Below are positions 9,729 to 18,797 of a stretch of 64,000 bases of DNA, piece after piece (within the stretch, counting starts at the first letter, position 1; every line of letters begins with the position of its first letter). The stretch is from assembly GCA_965224535.1 (NCBI GenBank), contig CBDCZR010000010.1:50837-114836 (forward strand), written 5' to 3'. The notes under the pieces are model-generated. The model ran no database searches. It worked only from the letters and a program-made list of their open reading frames with translations, and was not told the origin of the DNA. This DNA comes from JBCDHN01 sp965224535 (lineage in GTDB: Bacteria > Verrucomicrobiota > Verrucomicrobiia > Verrucomicrobiales > DEV007). A program made the position numbers and the translations under genes.

Positions 9729-12700
9729 ATGGAACCCCAATCCTCCAATCCCGCGGCAGCCAACGAACCGGCGCAAACCCAAACCCAAACCCTCCGCATC
9801 TTCGTCTCCTCACCCGGTGACGTCGATGCCGAGCGCGCCAAGGCCAACCAGGTGGTCGAACAACTTCACCGCTGGTACGGCGACGCCGTCCAACTCCACA
9901 TCGTGCTCTGGGAAAACCTCCCGCTGGAGAGCGACCAAGCCTTCCAAACCGGCATCAACCTGGCTTTGTTGGATATCGACATCGCCGTTTTCATCCTCTG
10001 GTCGCGCCTCGGCGCGCCTGTCACCATCGGCGACAAGGACTACGCCTCTGGCACCGAGTGCGAGTTCGAACTCATGCTCGCCGCGTTGGAGGAAAGCGGG
10101 GGCGAACGAACGGCCGGATATCCTGGTCTACCGGCGCGAGGACGACGATTCCTTCCAAAAATACCTCACCACCCAAAATCCCGGCGAAATCCGCGCGTGC
10201 CTGGACCAAAACGAGGCCGCCAAGGCTTTCATGCGCAGCCGGTTCTGGGATGAGGACGGCAAAAACACCCGCGCCTACCACACCTACCAACAGCCGGTGG
10301 AATTCGCCTCCAGGCTCAAGGTCCACCTGCGCGGACTCATCGACCGCCGCCTGGCCGATGGCGCCCAGCGTTCGGCCATCCGCTGGACGGATGGCGCTCC
10401 CTACCGCGGCCTGGAGCCCTTTCACCTGGAGCACGCGGACATCTTCTTTGGCCGCGAAACGCAGGTGTGCGACCTGGAAAACCTGCTGCGCCGGCGCGAG
10501 GCCGAGGAGTTGGAAGCCGCTTTCGTCGCTGTCATCGGTTCCAGCGGTTCGGGCAAATCTTCGCTGGTTCGCGCGGGATTGCGCGCCAGTCTCACGCGCT
10601 TCAATTTGGATGAAAGCGTGGCCCTTTGGCGCTCGGCCGCCGTCATCCCCGGCCAGGCGCAGGGCGATTTGTTTGGCGCGTTGATCCGCCAACTGGCCCA
10701 AGACCAGCGCGCCTTGCCCGAACTCATCGGCGAGGGGCTGGAACTGGCCGACCTGGAGCAAGCGATGCGCGAAAACGTGCCCGCCACCTTCCGCACCACA
10801 ATCAAACCCGCCCTGGTGCGCGCCGGCATCGCCGCCGGTGGCGTGGTCAAGCTGCTGATCATCGTGGATCAGTTTGAGGAAATTTTCACGGATGCCGCCA
10901 TCGCGCCGGAGAACCGGGAACGTTTCCTGGAGGGGTTGGAAGTGCTGGCGCGCAGCGGGTTGTGCTGGGTGGTGGCCACCATGCGCAGCGATTTTTACCA
11001 AACGGCCCAGAAATCCGGCGGATTCCGGAGTTTGAAGGGCGCCTCCGGCCAATTCGATCTGCTGCCGCCGGGAACCGAAGCCCTGCAGCGCATCATCACC
11101 GAACCCGCGCGCATGGCGGGCCTGCGCTTTGAAAAACGCGCCGCGGAGTTGGGCGGCCAATCCCTGGCGGGCAAAATCCTGGAAGACGCCCGCAATCAAT
11201 CCGACCTGCTGCCCCTGCTCTCCGATTTACTGCTGGAGCTTTACCAGCATCGCACCGCGGAAAACGTCATCCCTTTCGCCGCTTACGACGCTTTTGCCGG
11301 CGAAAACCGCACCGGGCTGGAAGGCGTGCTCAGTGCCCGCGCTGAAGCCGTTTTCGCCGCGCTCGATCCCAAGGCACAGGAAACCTGCCCGGAGATCCTC
11401 CACGCCCTGGTCACTGTGGAAGGCGAAAGCGACGTGCGCCGCCGCGCCAAACTCGATGCCCTGCGCGATACGCCGCAAAAAGCCGCCCTGGTGGATGCCT
11501 TCATCGCCGCGCGCCTGCTCACCGCGGAAGGCGACGGCGCTGGCGCTCGCGTTTCCCTGGCCCACGAAGCGCTCCTGCGCAAATGGGACCGCGTGGCGAA
11601 TTGGGTCACGGAAAACCGCCAGCACCTGCGCATCCGCAGCCGGGTGGAGCAAGCTATGCGCCGCTGGGCAAAAAACGCGGAAAATCCCAGCCTCCTCCTT
11701 CCCGAGGGCCTGGACCTGGAAGAAGCCCTCAGTCTCGCCAACGACGCTCCGGAACTGCTCGCCGGCAGTGAGTACGACGGCGTGCGCGACTACATCCTGC
11801 GCAGCCGCGACCACCACGAACGCCGCGCCCGGCGCAACCGCCGCATCCGCAACACCGTCACCTTTTTTCTCCTGTTGCTGGCGTTGGCGGCCACGGCCGG
11901 AGCCGCGTTTGGATGGTGGAAAACGCAGGAGGCGCTCGTCGAACGCGACAAGGCCCGCTTTTCCGAAGGTCTCGGCTGGGTGCTCCGCGCCAAAGTCGCC
12001 GACCAGGAAGACGCCCGCCAATATCCGCACAACCTGCTCTTCGCCGGCCGCGCGATCGGCTACGAAGGCTGGGGGCGCAATCCGGAGTCGGGAGACGAAT
12101 TCATCCGCCTCATCCCGCCGGAGAAAACGCGCGAGTTCGACCAGGCGCGCCGCTGGATCGAGGATCGCCGAGCTTACCTCCCGTTTTGGCGCGCGCCGGG
12201 CCGCAACGTCGCCGCGATGGGAGGGGATGGCCGGTTTTTGCTCGCCGGAGGGACCGGCGGTAGCTTGGTGCGCTGGGATTTGAGCCAGGATTCCAGCGTT
12301 TTCCTGCGCCAGGGCGGAGAGAGCGACGTTACGCGTATCGTGCTCCATCCCGACGGCGTAACCCTCACACTCGCGGCGGGAAACCGGTTTGAACAGTGGA
12401 ATTACCTTAATTCCGAGAAAATCGCCGCGTGGGAGACCGGCGAAGAAATCACCGCGCTGGGTCTCGGGCCCGATGGCATCACCACCGCCGCCGGCTTGGC
12501 CGGCGGAAGGCTCCAGCTCTGGCGGGGAGGCGAGGTTTGGTGGGAAACGCAGGCGCATGAAGGCGCGGTCCGGTCGCTCGCCTTTCACTCGGATCGCGCC
12601 ACCCTGGTCAGCGGCGGCGCGGATCAAACAGCGCGCATCTGGTATCTGCCCGGCAAAAAGCAAGGCACGGAGTTAGCGGGTGAGAAAACCGGCGGCGTCA

Positions 12701-14211
12701 TCGCGCTGAGCCCGAACGGAGAAATCCTGGCCACTGGCGGAACCGGTGACGGCATGGTCCGGCTCTGGGATCCCGCCAGCGGCAGTCTGCTCAGCGACCT
12801 GGCCCGTCATCCGGACGAAACCCCCGTCACTGCGCTCGCGTTCGGGCCATCCAGCGGGCGCTTTTACTCCGCCGACGCCAGGGGCGAGGTCCGGGTTTGG
12901 GACGTGGCGGTTTCGGTCAGGGAACCGCGGCTGCTCTCCGCGCTCATTGCCGGCGGCGAAGCCGTCAGCGCCCTGACCCTGGGACCCGAAGGCAGGGAAC
13001 TGGCCACGGTTAACGCGGCGGGCGAAGTGCTGCTCTGGGATGTTCTGGGCGCGCCGCGCGAACTGGACCTGGCGGGCTACGTTTCGCGCGACGGCGGCTG
13101 GTATGTCATGGACGCCGAAGGCGACCTGACCTGGAAAAGCGGGACGAATCAAGACGCGCGCAATTTCCCCGAACAGACCCTCCTCGCCCTCTGGCGCAAT
13201 CCCGCCCTTTCCCCGGCCCAGCGCGACCAAACCCTCCTCCAGGGCCTGGTAGAGGCCGAAAACTGGACCGGCGCCGGGGTCGTCCTGGAGCGCCTGCCGG
13301 ACGATGCGGACACCTCCGAAATGTTGGCCCGGCTAGTCGCGGCGGCGACTGGTGCGTTGGAGGCGGGCAACTTCCGCGTCGCCCGCGCGCGACTGGAGCA
13401 GGCCCGGAAGCTCGATCCCGCTGATGCCGCCGTTCGCCAAGCGGAGGAACAATTGGCCGCGGCATCCCGCCGCGCCGAGGGCGAGGTTTTCAGCAACGGG
13501 ATCGGCATGAAGTTGATCTGGATCGAACCGGGGAGCTTCCAAATGGGGAGTCCGGAGGACGAACCGGGACGGGATGCGCGGAGCGAGACCCCGCACCCGG
13601 TCACCCTGACCAAAGGCTACTGGCTCGCCGAAACCGAGGTGACCCAGGCTCAGTGGGCCGCGGTGATGAAGGCGAACCCGGACCCGAGCCAGTTTAAAGG
13701 TCCGGACCGGCCCGTGGAAAAAGTGAGTTACGATGACGCGCTGGCCTTTTGCCGGCAACTCACCGCGCTGGAAATCGCCAAGGGCAGCCTCCCGGATGGC
13801 TACGAATACACCCTGCCCAGCGAAGCCCAGTGGGAATACGCCTGCCGCGCGGGAACCACCGGGCCTTACAACGTGGACGGCGCCGATTTGTCCGAGTTGG
13901 GCTGGTTTATCGAGAATTCAGACCGCGAAACCCATGCCGTCCGGGGAAAAGCGCCCAACGCTTGGGGGTTGTTTGACATGCACGGAAACGTTTACGAATG
14001 GTGCTGGGATGCGGCGTTAACTTATGACGCGGAGCCGCAAACGGACCCTGTCATTGCGCCAGAACGAGGCTCGACCCGGGTGATCCGGGGCGGGAGCTGG
14101 AACGACACGGCGGGGAGCTACCGCTCAGCGTACCGCAACGGCTTTGCGCCGGGGCTCCGGAACTACAACATCGGCTTTCGGCCCGCAGTTCTTCCTGCTG
14201 GGCATCGCTAA
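9729..14211 (+). CDS. DUF4062-like / nSTAND NTPase / WD40 / FGE multidomain protein, interrupted by a frameshift near 10103-10110
   Basis: About 1,490 residues if corrected. Residues 1-125 (LRIFVSSPGDVDAER, then a hydrophobic core ending LDIDIAVFILWSRLG) resemble DUF4062, a TIR-like fold. From residue about 223 (PYRGLEPFHLEHADIFFGR) comes a novel-STAND NTPase with Walker A GSSGSGKSSLV near 269 and Walker B LLIIVDQFEEIF near 377. A single membrane segment (FFLLLLALAATAGAAFGWW, about 712-730) is followed by WD40 repeats (about 820-1117), then an FGE/SUMF1 domain from about 1254 (GSFQMGSPEDEPG ... MHGNVYEWCWD ... RVIRGGSWND). Start ATG 9729 is in one frame; from about 10110 the reading continues in the next. 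Removing one copy of a tandem CGAA restores one frame. STAND proteins of this type are known or suspected in anti-phage and regulated-death systems; the role here is inferred. Confidence 0.8.
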
Positions 14212-14220
14212 AGTCCGGAA

Positions 14221-14296
14221 GCCGGGAAGCATGACGGGTGGCAGACCCGTAGCAAGCGAAGCGGCGAAGGGGCGGACACCCGGCTTGCTTCCCGGC
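14221..14296. terminator. Long imperfect hairpin after the STAND gene
   Basis: GCCGGGAAGCATGACGGGTG (14221-14240) pairs with CACCCGGCTTGCTTCCCGGC (14277-14296), 18 of 20 positions matching, with a 36-nt loop. It begins 9 bp after the stop codon. No T-run follows, so it may be a transcript-end stabiliser or a REP-like repeat rather than a classical terminator. Confidence 0.45.
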
Positions 14297-14438
14297 GGGG
14301 CGTGTTGTTGAGTGAACGGGTACAAAAATTTTTCCAGAAATTATGGCTTACGCCCATTTTCAAGTCGCCACCACCGGCGGCCCGGCTCAGGAATCCCTCA
14401 ATCTTTTCCTGCGCCAACATCATGTGGTGACCGCGATC

Positions 14439-14669
14439 GCCGAAGGCCTTGGACTGCGCGCAGCCTGCTGCCGCTTTGGTGGAGGCAGCCCTGCTGCCGG
14501 GGCACCGTGATTCACCGTCTGAATCACCACAAATCGCGTCCCATTCCGTGAAACCCCGTCCCGAGCGCAAATTGCATGGAGAGGATTGGGTGGTTAGGGC
14601 GGGTAATGGCAATGCCCGGCAGCAGGCTGCCTCCACCAAAGCGGCAGCAGGCTGCGCGCAGTCCGAAGG
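14439..14669. repeat. Inverted pair of REP elements upstream of the RAYT gene
   Basis: Copy A (14439-14500, plus orientation) and copy B (14615-14669, inverted) share the order GGACTGCG[C/T]GCAG, CCTGCTGCCGCTTTGGTGGA, GGCAGCCTGCTGCCGG (copy A has one extra C in the last block). Each contains two palindromic cores, GGCAGC-AG-GCTGCC or the like. The two copies face each other 114 bp apart. Frames through copy A translate as MDCAQPAAALVEAA, which is repeat sequence, not protein. A plus-strand frame from ATG 14343 runs 33 sensible codons (MAYAHFQVATTGGPAQ...) into copy A and may be a disrupted gene start. Confidence 0.8.
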
Positions 14670-14724
14670 AACTTCGTTCGATTTTGGCTGGAAACTCGGT
14701 TCACCCTCCATTTTGATGGTTGGG

Positions 14725-15312
14725 ATGAACGACGAGCCGCTCCCATCCAGCGATGAATCCATTCGCGGAACTCTGGACTGGCCACACGCTCCCCCGCATC
14801 GCTTGGGCGAAGCGGGTGTCTATTTCCTCACCGCCAGGTCAGGGCAGGGGCATCATCTGCTGAAATCCGATTCCATGAAAGACTGGTTTCAGGCCAAATT
14901 GCAGGAGTTGGCGTTGGAATTCGGCTGGCGCCTTGAAGCGTGGGCGGTTCTTTCCAACCATTACCACTTCGTGGCGCACAGCCCGGAAAACGATCCGGAT
15001 GCCACCTGGGTGAGCCCCTGGATTCAAAAGCTTCACAGCCTGACGACCAAGGAGCTGAATCGCCGGGAAAATCATGCCGGGCGATCCCGGCTCTGGCAGA
15101 ACTACCGCGAAACCCATCTCACCTTCCAGCGGAGTTATCTGGCCAGGCTCAATTACGTTCACCAAAACGCGGCGTATCATGGTTTGGTGAGGGTGGGTTC
15201 GCAGTGGAAATGGTGCAGCGCGGCAAAATTCGTGGAAGCCGTCTCGCCAGCCTGGGTCAAAACGATCGCCAGTTTCGGATACGATCAGATAGCCCGCGAA
15301 GACGGCGAATGA
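14725..15312 (+). CDS. REP-associated tyrosine transposase (RAYT, IS200/IS605-like HUH family)
   Basis: 195 residues from ATG 14725 (MNDEPLPSSDESIRG); ATG 14716 is an alternative. The core has the HUH signature WAVLSNHYHFVAH (two metal-binding His), the upstream TARSGQGHHLL strand, and the C-terminal helix YLARLNYVHQNAAYHGLV with the tyrosines expected near the active site. RAYTs nick and move short palindromic REP sequences as single strands. Here the gene is flanked on both sides by inverted REP pairs, the arrangement expected for a RAYT and its own substrate. The gene seems intact and could be active. Earlier in-frame starts would only translate REP sequence. Confidence 0.88.
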   Translation: MNDEPLPSSDESIRGTLDWPHAPPHRLGEAGVYFLTARSGQGHHLLKSDSMKDWFQAKLQELALEFGWRLEAWAVLSNHYHFVAHSPENDPDATWVSPWIQKLHSLTTKELNRRENHAGRSRLWQNYRETHLTFQRSYLARLNYVHQNAAYHGLVRVGSQWKWCSAAKFVEAVSPAWVKTIASFGYDQIAREDGE

Positions 15313-15323
15313 ACGAAGTCCCG

Positions 15324-15536
15324 TGGACAGCCTGCTGCCGGGGCATGCCAGGACGCATCCGATCCTCGAAAACGCATCCGATTTTTCTCAGCCCTGTTCG
15401 CCAGGCCGTGGGTCGGGGGCTGAATGGAGTTGGAACGGGTTTAAGGAATTCGGACGTTGCATGGCTTCGGCGCCGGCAGCAGGCTGCCTCCACCAAAGCG
15501 GCAGCAGGCTGCACGCAGTCCAAAGCCTTCGGCGGA
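15324..15536. repeat. Second inverted pair of REP elements, downstream of the RAYT gene
   Basis: Copy C (15324-15349) is a partial element with only the distal palindrome (GGACAGCCTGCTGCCGGGGC). Copy D (15473-15536) is a full inverted element: GCCGGCAGCAGGCTGCC, then TCCACCAAAGCGGCAGCAGG, then CACGCAGTCCAAAGCCTTCG. Copy D's reverse complement matches copy A over about 60 bp, with only a few differences. The two pairs bracket the transposase almost symmetrically. Confidence 0.78.
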
Positions 15537-15540
15537 GAAA

Positions 15541-15663
15541 ATGACCCGAACCATCCAGCTCTTTCACCAGTTACCCGAGTGGAGCAACCTCATCCTGGCG
15601 GACTCCGAAAGCCCTGGATGGGCGGCGGTGCTCCGGGCTGTTTTTGGGGCGGCGGAATCGTAG
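15541..15663 (+). CDS. Possible 40-residue ORF after the REP array, doubtful
   Basis: ATG 15541 opens a 40-codon frame (MTRTIQLFHQLPEWSNLILA...) ending TAG at 15663, right after REP copy D. No family is recognised and no ribosome-binding site is seen. It may be the remnant of a gene cut by the REP array. Nothing else is seen between here and the dehydrogenase stop at 15723. Confidence 0.2.
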   Translation: MTRTIQLFHQLPEWSNLILADSESPGWAAVLRAVFGAAES

Positions 15664-15722
15664 GTTGGACATTGCGGGCCGACGCCCGGTCGAACTGCGA
15701 ATGCGTTCATAGCCAGCCGCAA

Positions 15723-18680
15723 TCACCCATCCCCCGTCAATTCGCTCAGGTAGCGGACCAAATCCCGCAACTCGCCGCGCGTGAGTCCCGCGGTCAAGCC
15801 TGGCGGCATCAGCGTGCCGGCGTCTTGGCGGGAGGCGACCCGATTCTTAGCGATGGTCTGCGTTACTCCGGAGGCGGCGTCGCGAATCATCACGCGTTGC
15901 TTGTCCTCGCGCTCCACGTAGCCGCTGATGGTCTTGCCGTCCTTGGTGGTTAGGAGCGTGGCGCTGTAGCCTTCCTTGATCTGGCGTCGCGGCCAAAGCA
16001 CAGCCTCGATCAGCAACTCGACCGGAACTCCCGCTCCCACCGCGGTCAGTTCCGGACCGAGCACGCCGCCGGCTTCGTCCAGTTTGTGGCAAGCGGCGCA
16101 ACTCAACGCGGCGCGCTGGTAGATTTGAGCGCCGTTTTCCGCGTTGCCGGCGGTTTTCACTTCGGCGGCGAGCGTGGCGACGTAGGTTTCGCTGTGCTCC
16201 GGCAGGCCGACGGCGTCTTTGTCCGCGGCGGGGCGAAGAACGCGGTCCAGGGCGGGGTCAAAGCGGCCGGCGGCTCCAAGCGTGGCGCGAATTTGGGTCG
16301 CAAGCTGCGGCGCGACGGTTTCTGTCCCCAGAGCGTTAGCCAACGCTGCCAAGCCGCCTTTTTGGCCGAGGAAGGGCGTTAGCAAGCTGCGGATTTCGTC
16401 CTCGGTGCTGGTATTGCGCAGCAGATTGCCGGCGATTTCCGCCGCTTTGGCCAAATCCAGCTCGCAGAGGGCACGAACCGCCGCGTGGCGAATTTTCGGC
16501 GCGGAATCGCCTGCCGCGGCTGCGATTTCCACGATCGATTGATCGCCGCGCAGCCGTCCGTGCGCCCGGAGAGCGGTGGCTCGCAATTCCGCCGATTCTT
16601 CTTCATCGCCGAAAATCTGCGAAATTTGGCCGGCGAGCGAGTTGGTCTTCCAGAGACCGGCGAGGCGGATTGCGCCCTGGCGAATTTGGGCGTTTTCGTT
16701 GGCGAGCATAGGCGTTAGGGTAGCCGCCAAGTCGCCAGCCGGTCTTTGGCCGCGAACCTGGAAATCCCGCGCCAAAGCCGCGAGCAGCGAGGAATCGTCC
16801 CCGGTTCGATCCAAGATCCAGCGCAAATCCTGAGGCGTCCCCGTTTCGACTAACAAACCCATCAAAGACGCCCGCGAATCTGCGTCCAGCGCCTCGTTTT
16901 GCAGCAAACGCCGCACTTGGGTGACGACGTCCTCGCCGCCGTAGGATCGCAGCACAAAGGTTAGGTTCTCCGGCCGGCCGAATTGGATTTCGCCCCGCTC
17001 CAGCGCCGGCAGCCAGTGCGGCGCCAGCGCGTGGGAAGTTTGCGCCAGCGCGTAGCGGATGAAGCGATCCATCGGCAAATCCGTCGCCTTTGCCGCGGTC
17101 ACCATGGATTCGGCGCTGCGAATGTCGCTGCACGCCACCACCGCCTCCAAACGCACGCGCGGATGCTCGTCGGCCACGCTGCGGGCCAGGATTTGCAGCG
17201 GGGCGTCGAGGCGGTCGTGCCAACGTCCGGCGACCCGTGTTGCGTAGGCGCGGGCGCGGTGATCCTTCGCCGCCAAGAGCCGGTCCAGCAGGTCGCGGTT
17301 GACGGCTTCGTGCGATTCGTAGACGCCCAGCGCTTCGAAGAGCCGATACTCCAGTTGCGGGTCCGCCGGGTCGAGCTGCGCCACCCATTCTTCCACCGCC
17401 GCCAGCGCTTGCGAAGCCGGCAAGTCCGCGAGGCCGCGTTTAGCGTGATAACGCAGGTAACGCCAATCCTCAGCCAAATTCCGGCACAGCTCCGCAGGCG
17501 TCATTTTCGTGAAATCCGGCGCAGCGGCCAGCGGGCGGCCTTGCGCGGCGATGCGCCAAATTCGGCCATGCGTCTTGTCGCGGTCCGGATGCCGCAGCGA
17601 GGCCTGGTAGTGGCCGATGATGGGGTTAAACCAGTCCGCGACGTAAATTGCGCCGTCCGGCCCGATGCGCACGTCCACCGGGCGGAACGCGTTGTGGTTG
17701 GAGCGCAAAAGTTGCGGCAGAAGCTCTAACTTGTGCCCCGCGCCCTCCGTTTTCACGCCGAACCGGTCCACCACGCCGGCAAAGTAACCGGCGATCAAAA
17801 AGTGGCCCTGGATGTCCTCCGGCAAGTGCGGCGAATCGACAATTTCGACCATCATCGACTTGATTTGCGTCTTACCGATCTCCATCGCGCCGCCCCAGTA
17901 GCTGCCGATGTATTCCGTCTGCACCAGGCCCGGCAACAGTTCGGAAACGCCGGGTCCGTTGCTCTTGATGAACGGCTCGCCCCAGTCGCCAAACGCGATT
18001 CCCCACGGATTGCCGCCGCCGCTGGTGCGCCGGAACCCGTGCAACTGCCGGCGCAGCGGCCGCAAGCGCCAGTTGCCGTGCTCGTCCAGGCGGCTGATGC
18101 CCCAGGGCGTCTCCACCCGCGAGAACGCGTGCAAACCCTGACAAAACAACAATTCGCCCCCCGGACTCCAGGCAAAGGAGTTGATGTTTTGGTGCGTATC
18201 GCCGGTGCCGAAGCCGGTAAGCAGCACGCGCCGGGAATCCGCCTGGCCATCGCCGTCGCGGTCTTCGACGAAGATCAAATCATTGCCCTCGCCGATGTAG
18301 ACGCCGCCATGGCCGAGCGCGAAACCGGTGGGCATGTTGAGGCCGCGGGCAAAGATGGTGGTTTGGTCCGCACGGCCATCGCCATCGCGGTCTTCCAGGA
18401 TCAGCAGCGTGTCGTCGGGGGCATCGGTGGGGACGACTTGTGGGTATGCCAGGGTTGTGAGCACCCAAAGCCGGCCTTTGCCGTCCCACTGCATGCAAAC
18501 CGGGTTGGCGACGCCGTCAGTCTCATCCGCGAACAGGCCGATTTCGTAGCCAGGCGCGATTTCGAACGCATTTAGCTGCGCCGAGACGGAGTTGTCCTTC
18601 TCCGGGGTGGAAACGGACATTTTCCGATGGGTTTCGCGGTCCACTTGGCCGAGGGAACTCGGCAGCGGGAGCAGGAGCAA
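15723..18680 (-). CDS. PVC-type membrane-bound dehydrogenase: beta-propeller + HEAT repeats + heme-binding domain (TIGR02604/TIGR02603-like)
   Basis: 985 residues. An N-terminal propeller of sugar-dehydrogenase type (EIAPGYEIGLFADE, DRDGDGRADQTT, FRPVDVRIGPDGAIYVADW, DKTHGRIWRI) is followed by HEAT-like helices (about residues 400-810) and a C-terminal single-heme domain with CAACHK near residue 860. These large exported proteins are abundant in Planctomycetes and Verrucomicrobia and are thought to oxidise sugars or polysaccharide products in the periplasm; the substrate is unknown. The open frame begins with TTG 18680 inside a signal peptide (LLLLPLPSSLGQ). An ATG at 18730 starts a perfect signal-peptide n-region one frame off, separated by a run of seven T on the coding strand, so the true start may be 18730. 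The SGNH protein lies just upstream on the same strand. Confidence 0.88.
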   Translation of the reverse strand: MLLLPLPSSLGQVDRETHRKMSVSTPEKDNSVSAQLNAFEIAPGYEIGLFADETDGVANPVCMQWDGKGRLWVLTTLAYPQVVPTDAPDDTLLILEDRDGDGRADQTTIFARGLNMPTGFALGHGGVYIGEGNDLIFVEDRDGDGQADSRRVLLTGFGTGDTHQNINSFAWSPGGELLFCQGLHAFSRVETPWGISRLDEHGNWRLRPLRRQLHGFRRTSGGGNPWGIAFGDWGEPFIKSNGPGVSELLPGLVQTEYIGSYWGGAMEIGKTQIKSMMVEIVDSPHLPEDIQGHFLIAGYFAGVVDRFGVKTEGAGHKLELLPQLLRSNHNAFRPVDVRIGPDGAIYVADWFNPIIGHYQASLRHPDRDKTHGRIWRIAAQGRPLAAAPDFTKMTPAELCRNLAEDWRYLRYHAKRGLADLPASQALAAVEEWVAQLDPADPQLEYRLFEALGVYESHEAVNRDLLDRLLAAKDHRARAYATRVAGRWHDRLDAPLQILARSVADEHPRVRLEAVVACSDIRSAESMVTAAKATDLPMDRFIRYALAQTSHALAPHWLPALERGEIQFGRPENLTFVLRSYGGEDVVTQVRRLLQNEALDADSRASLMGLLVETGTPQDLRWILDRTGDDSSLLAALARDFQVRGQRPAGDLAATLTPMLANENAQIRQGAIRLAGLWKTNSLAGQISQIFGDEEESAELRATALRAHGRLRGDQSIVEIAAAAGDSAPKIRHAAVRALCELDLAKAAEIAGNLLRNTSTEDEIRSLLTPFLGQKGGLAALANALGTETVAPQLATQIRATLGAAGRFDPALDRVLRPAADKDAVGLPEHSETYVATLAAEVKTAGNAENGAQIYQRAALSCAACHKLDEAGGVLGPELTAVGAGVPVELLIEAVLWPRRQIKEGYSATLLTTKDGKTISGYVEREDKQRVMIRDAASGVTQTIAKNRVASRQDAGTLMPPGLTAGLTRGELRDLVRYLSELTGDG

Positions 18681-18797
18681 AAAAAGAAGGCAGCGAGGAG
18701 CGAGATAGATGTGCGACGGGGAATTTTCATGCGTTGGGAACCTATGTTGGCGGAATGGCTGGGCTGACCGAGGCCGTGAATGAATGACTGAACCTTT

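Noticed and set aside
10072..12663. Long minus-strand open frames (375 and 478 codons) opposite the STAND gene
   Set aside because: They mirror the GC-rich plus-strand gene, have no family signature, and the plus-strand protein has clear NTPase and WD40 motifs.
14343..14510. 55-codon plus-strand ORF starting MAYAHFQVATTGGPAQ
   Set aside because: The first 33 codons look protein-like, but the rest is REP copy A. It may be a truncated gene start; support is too weak for a separate feature.
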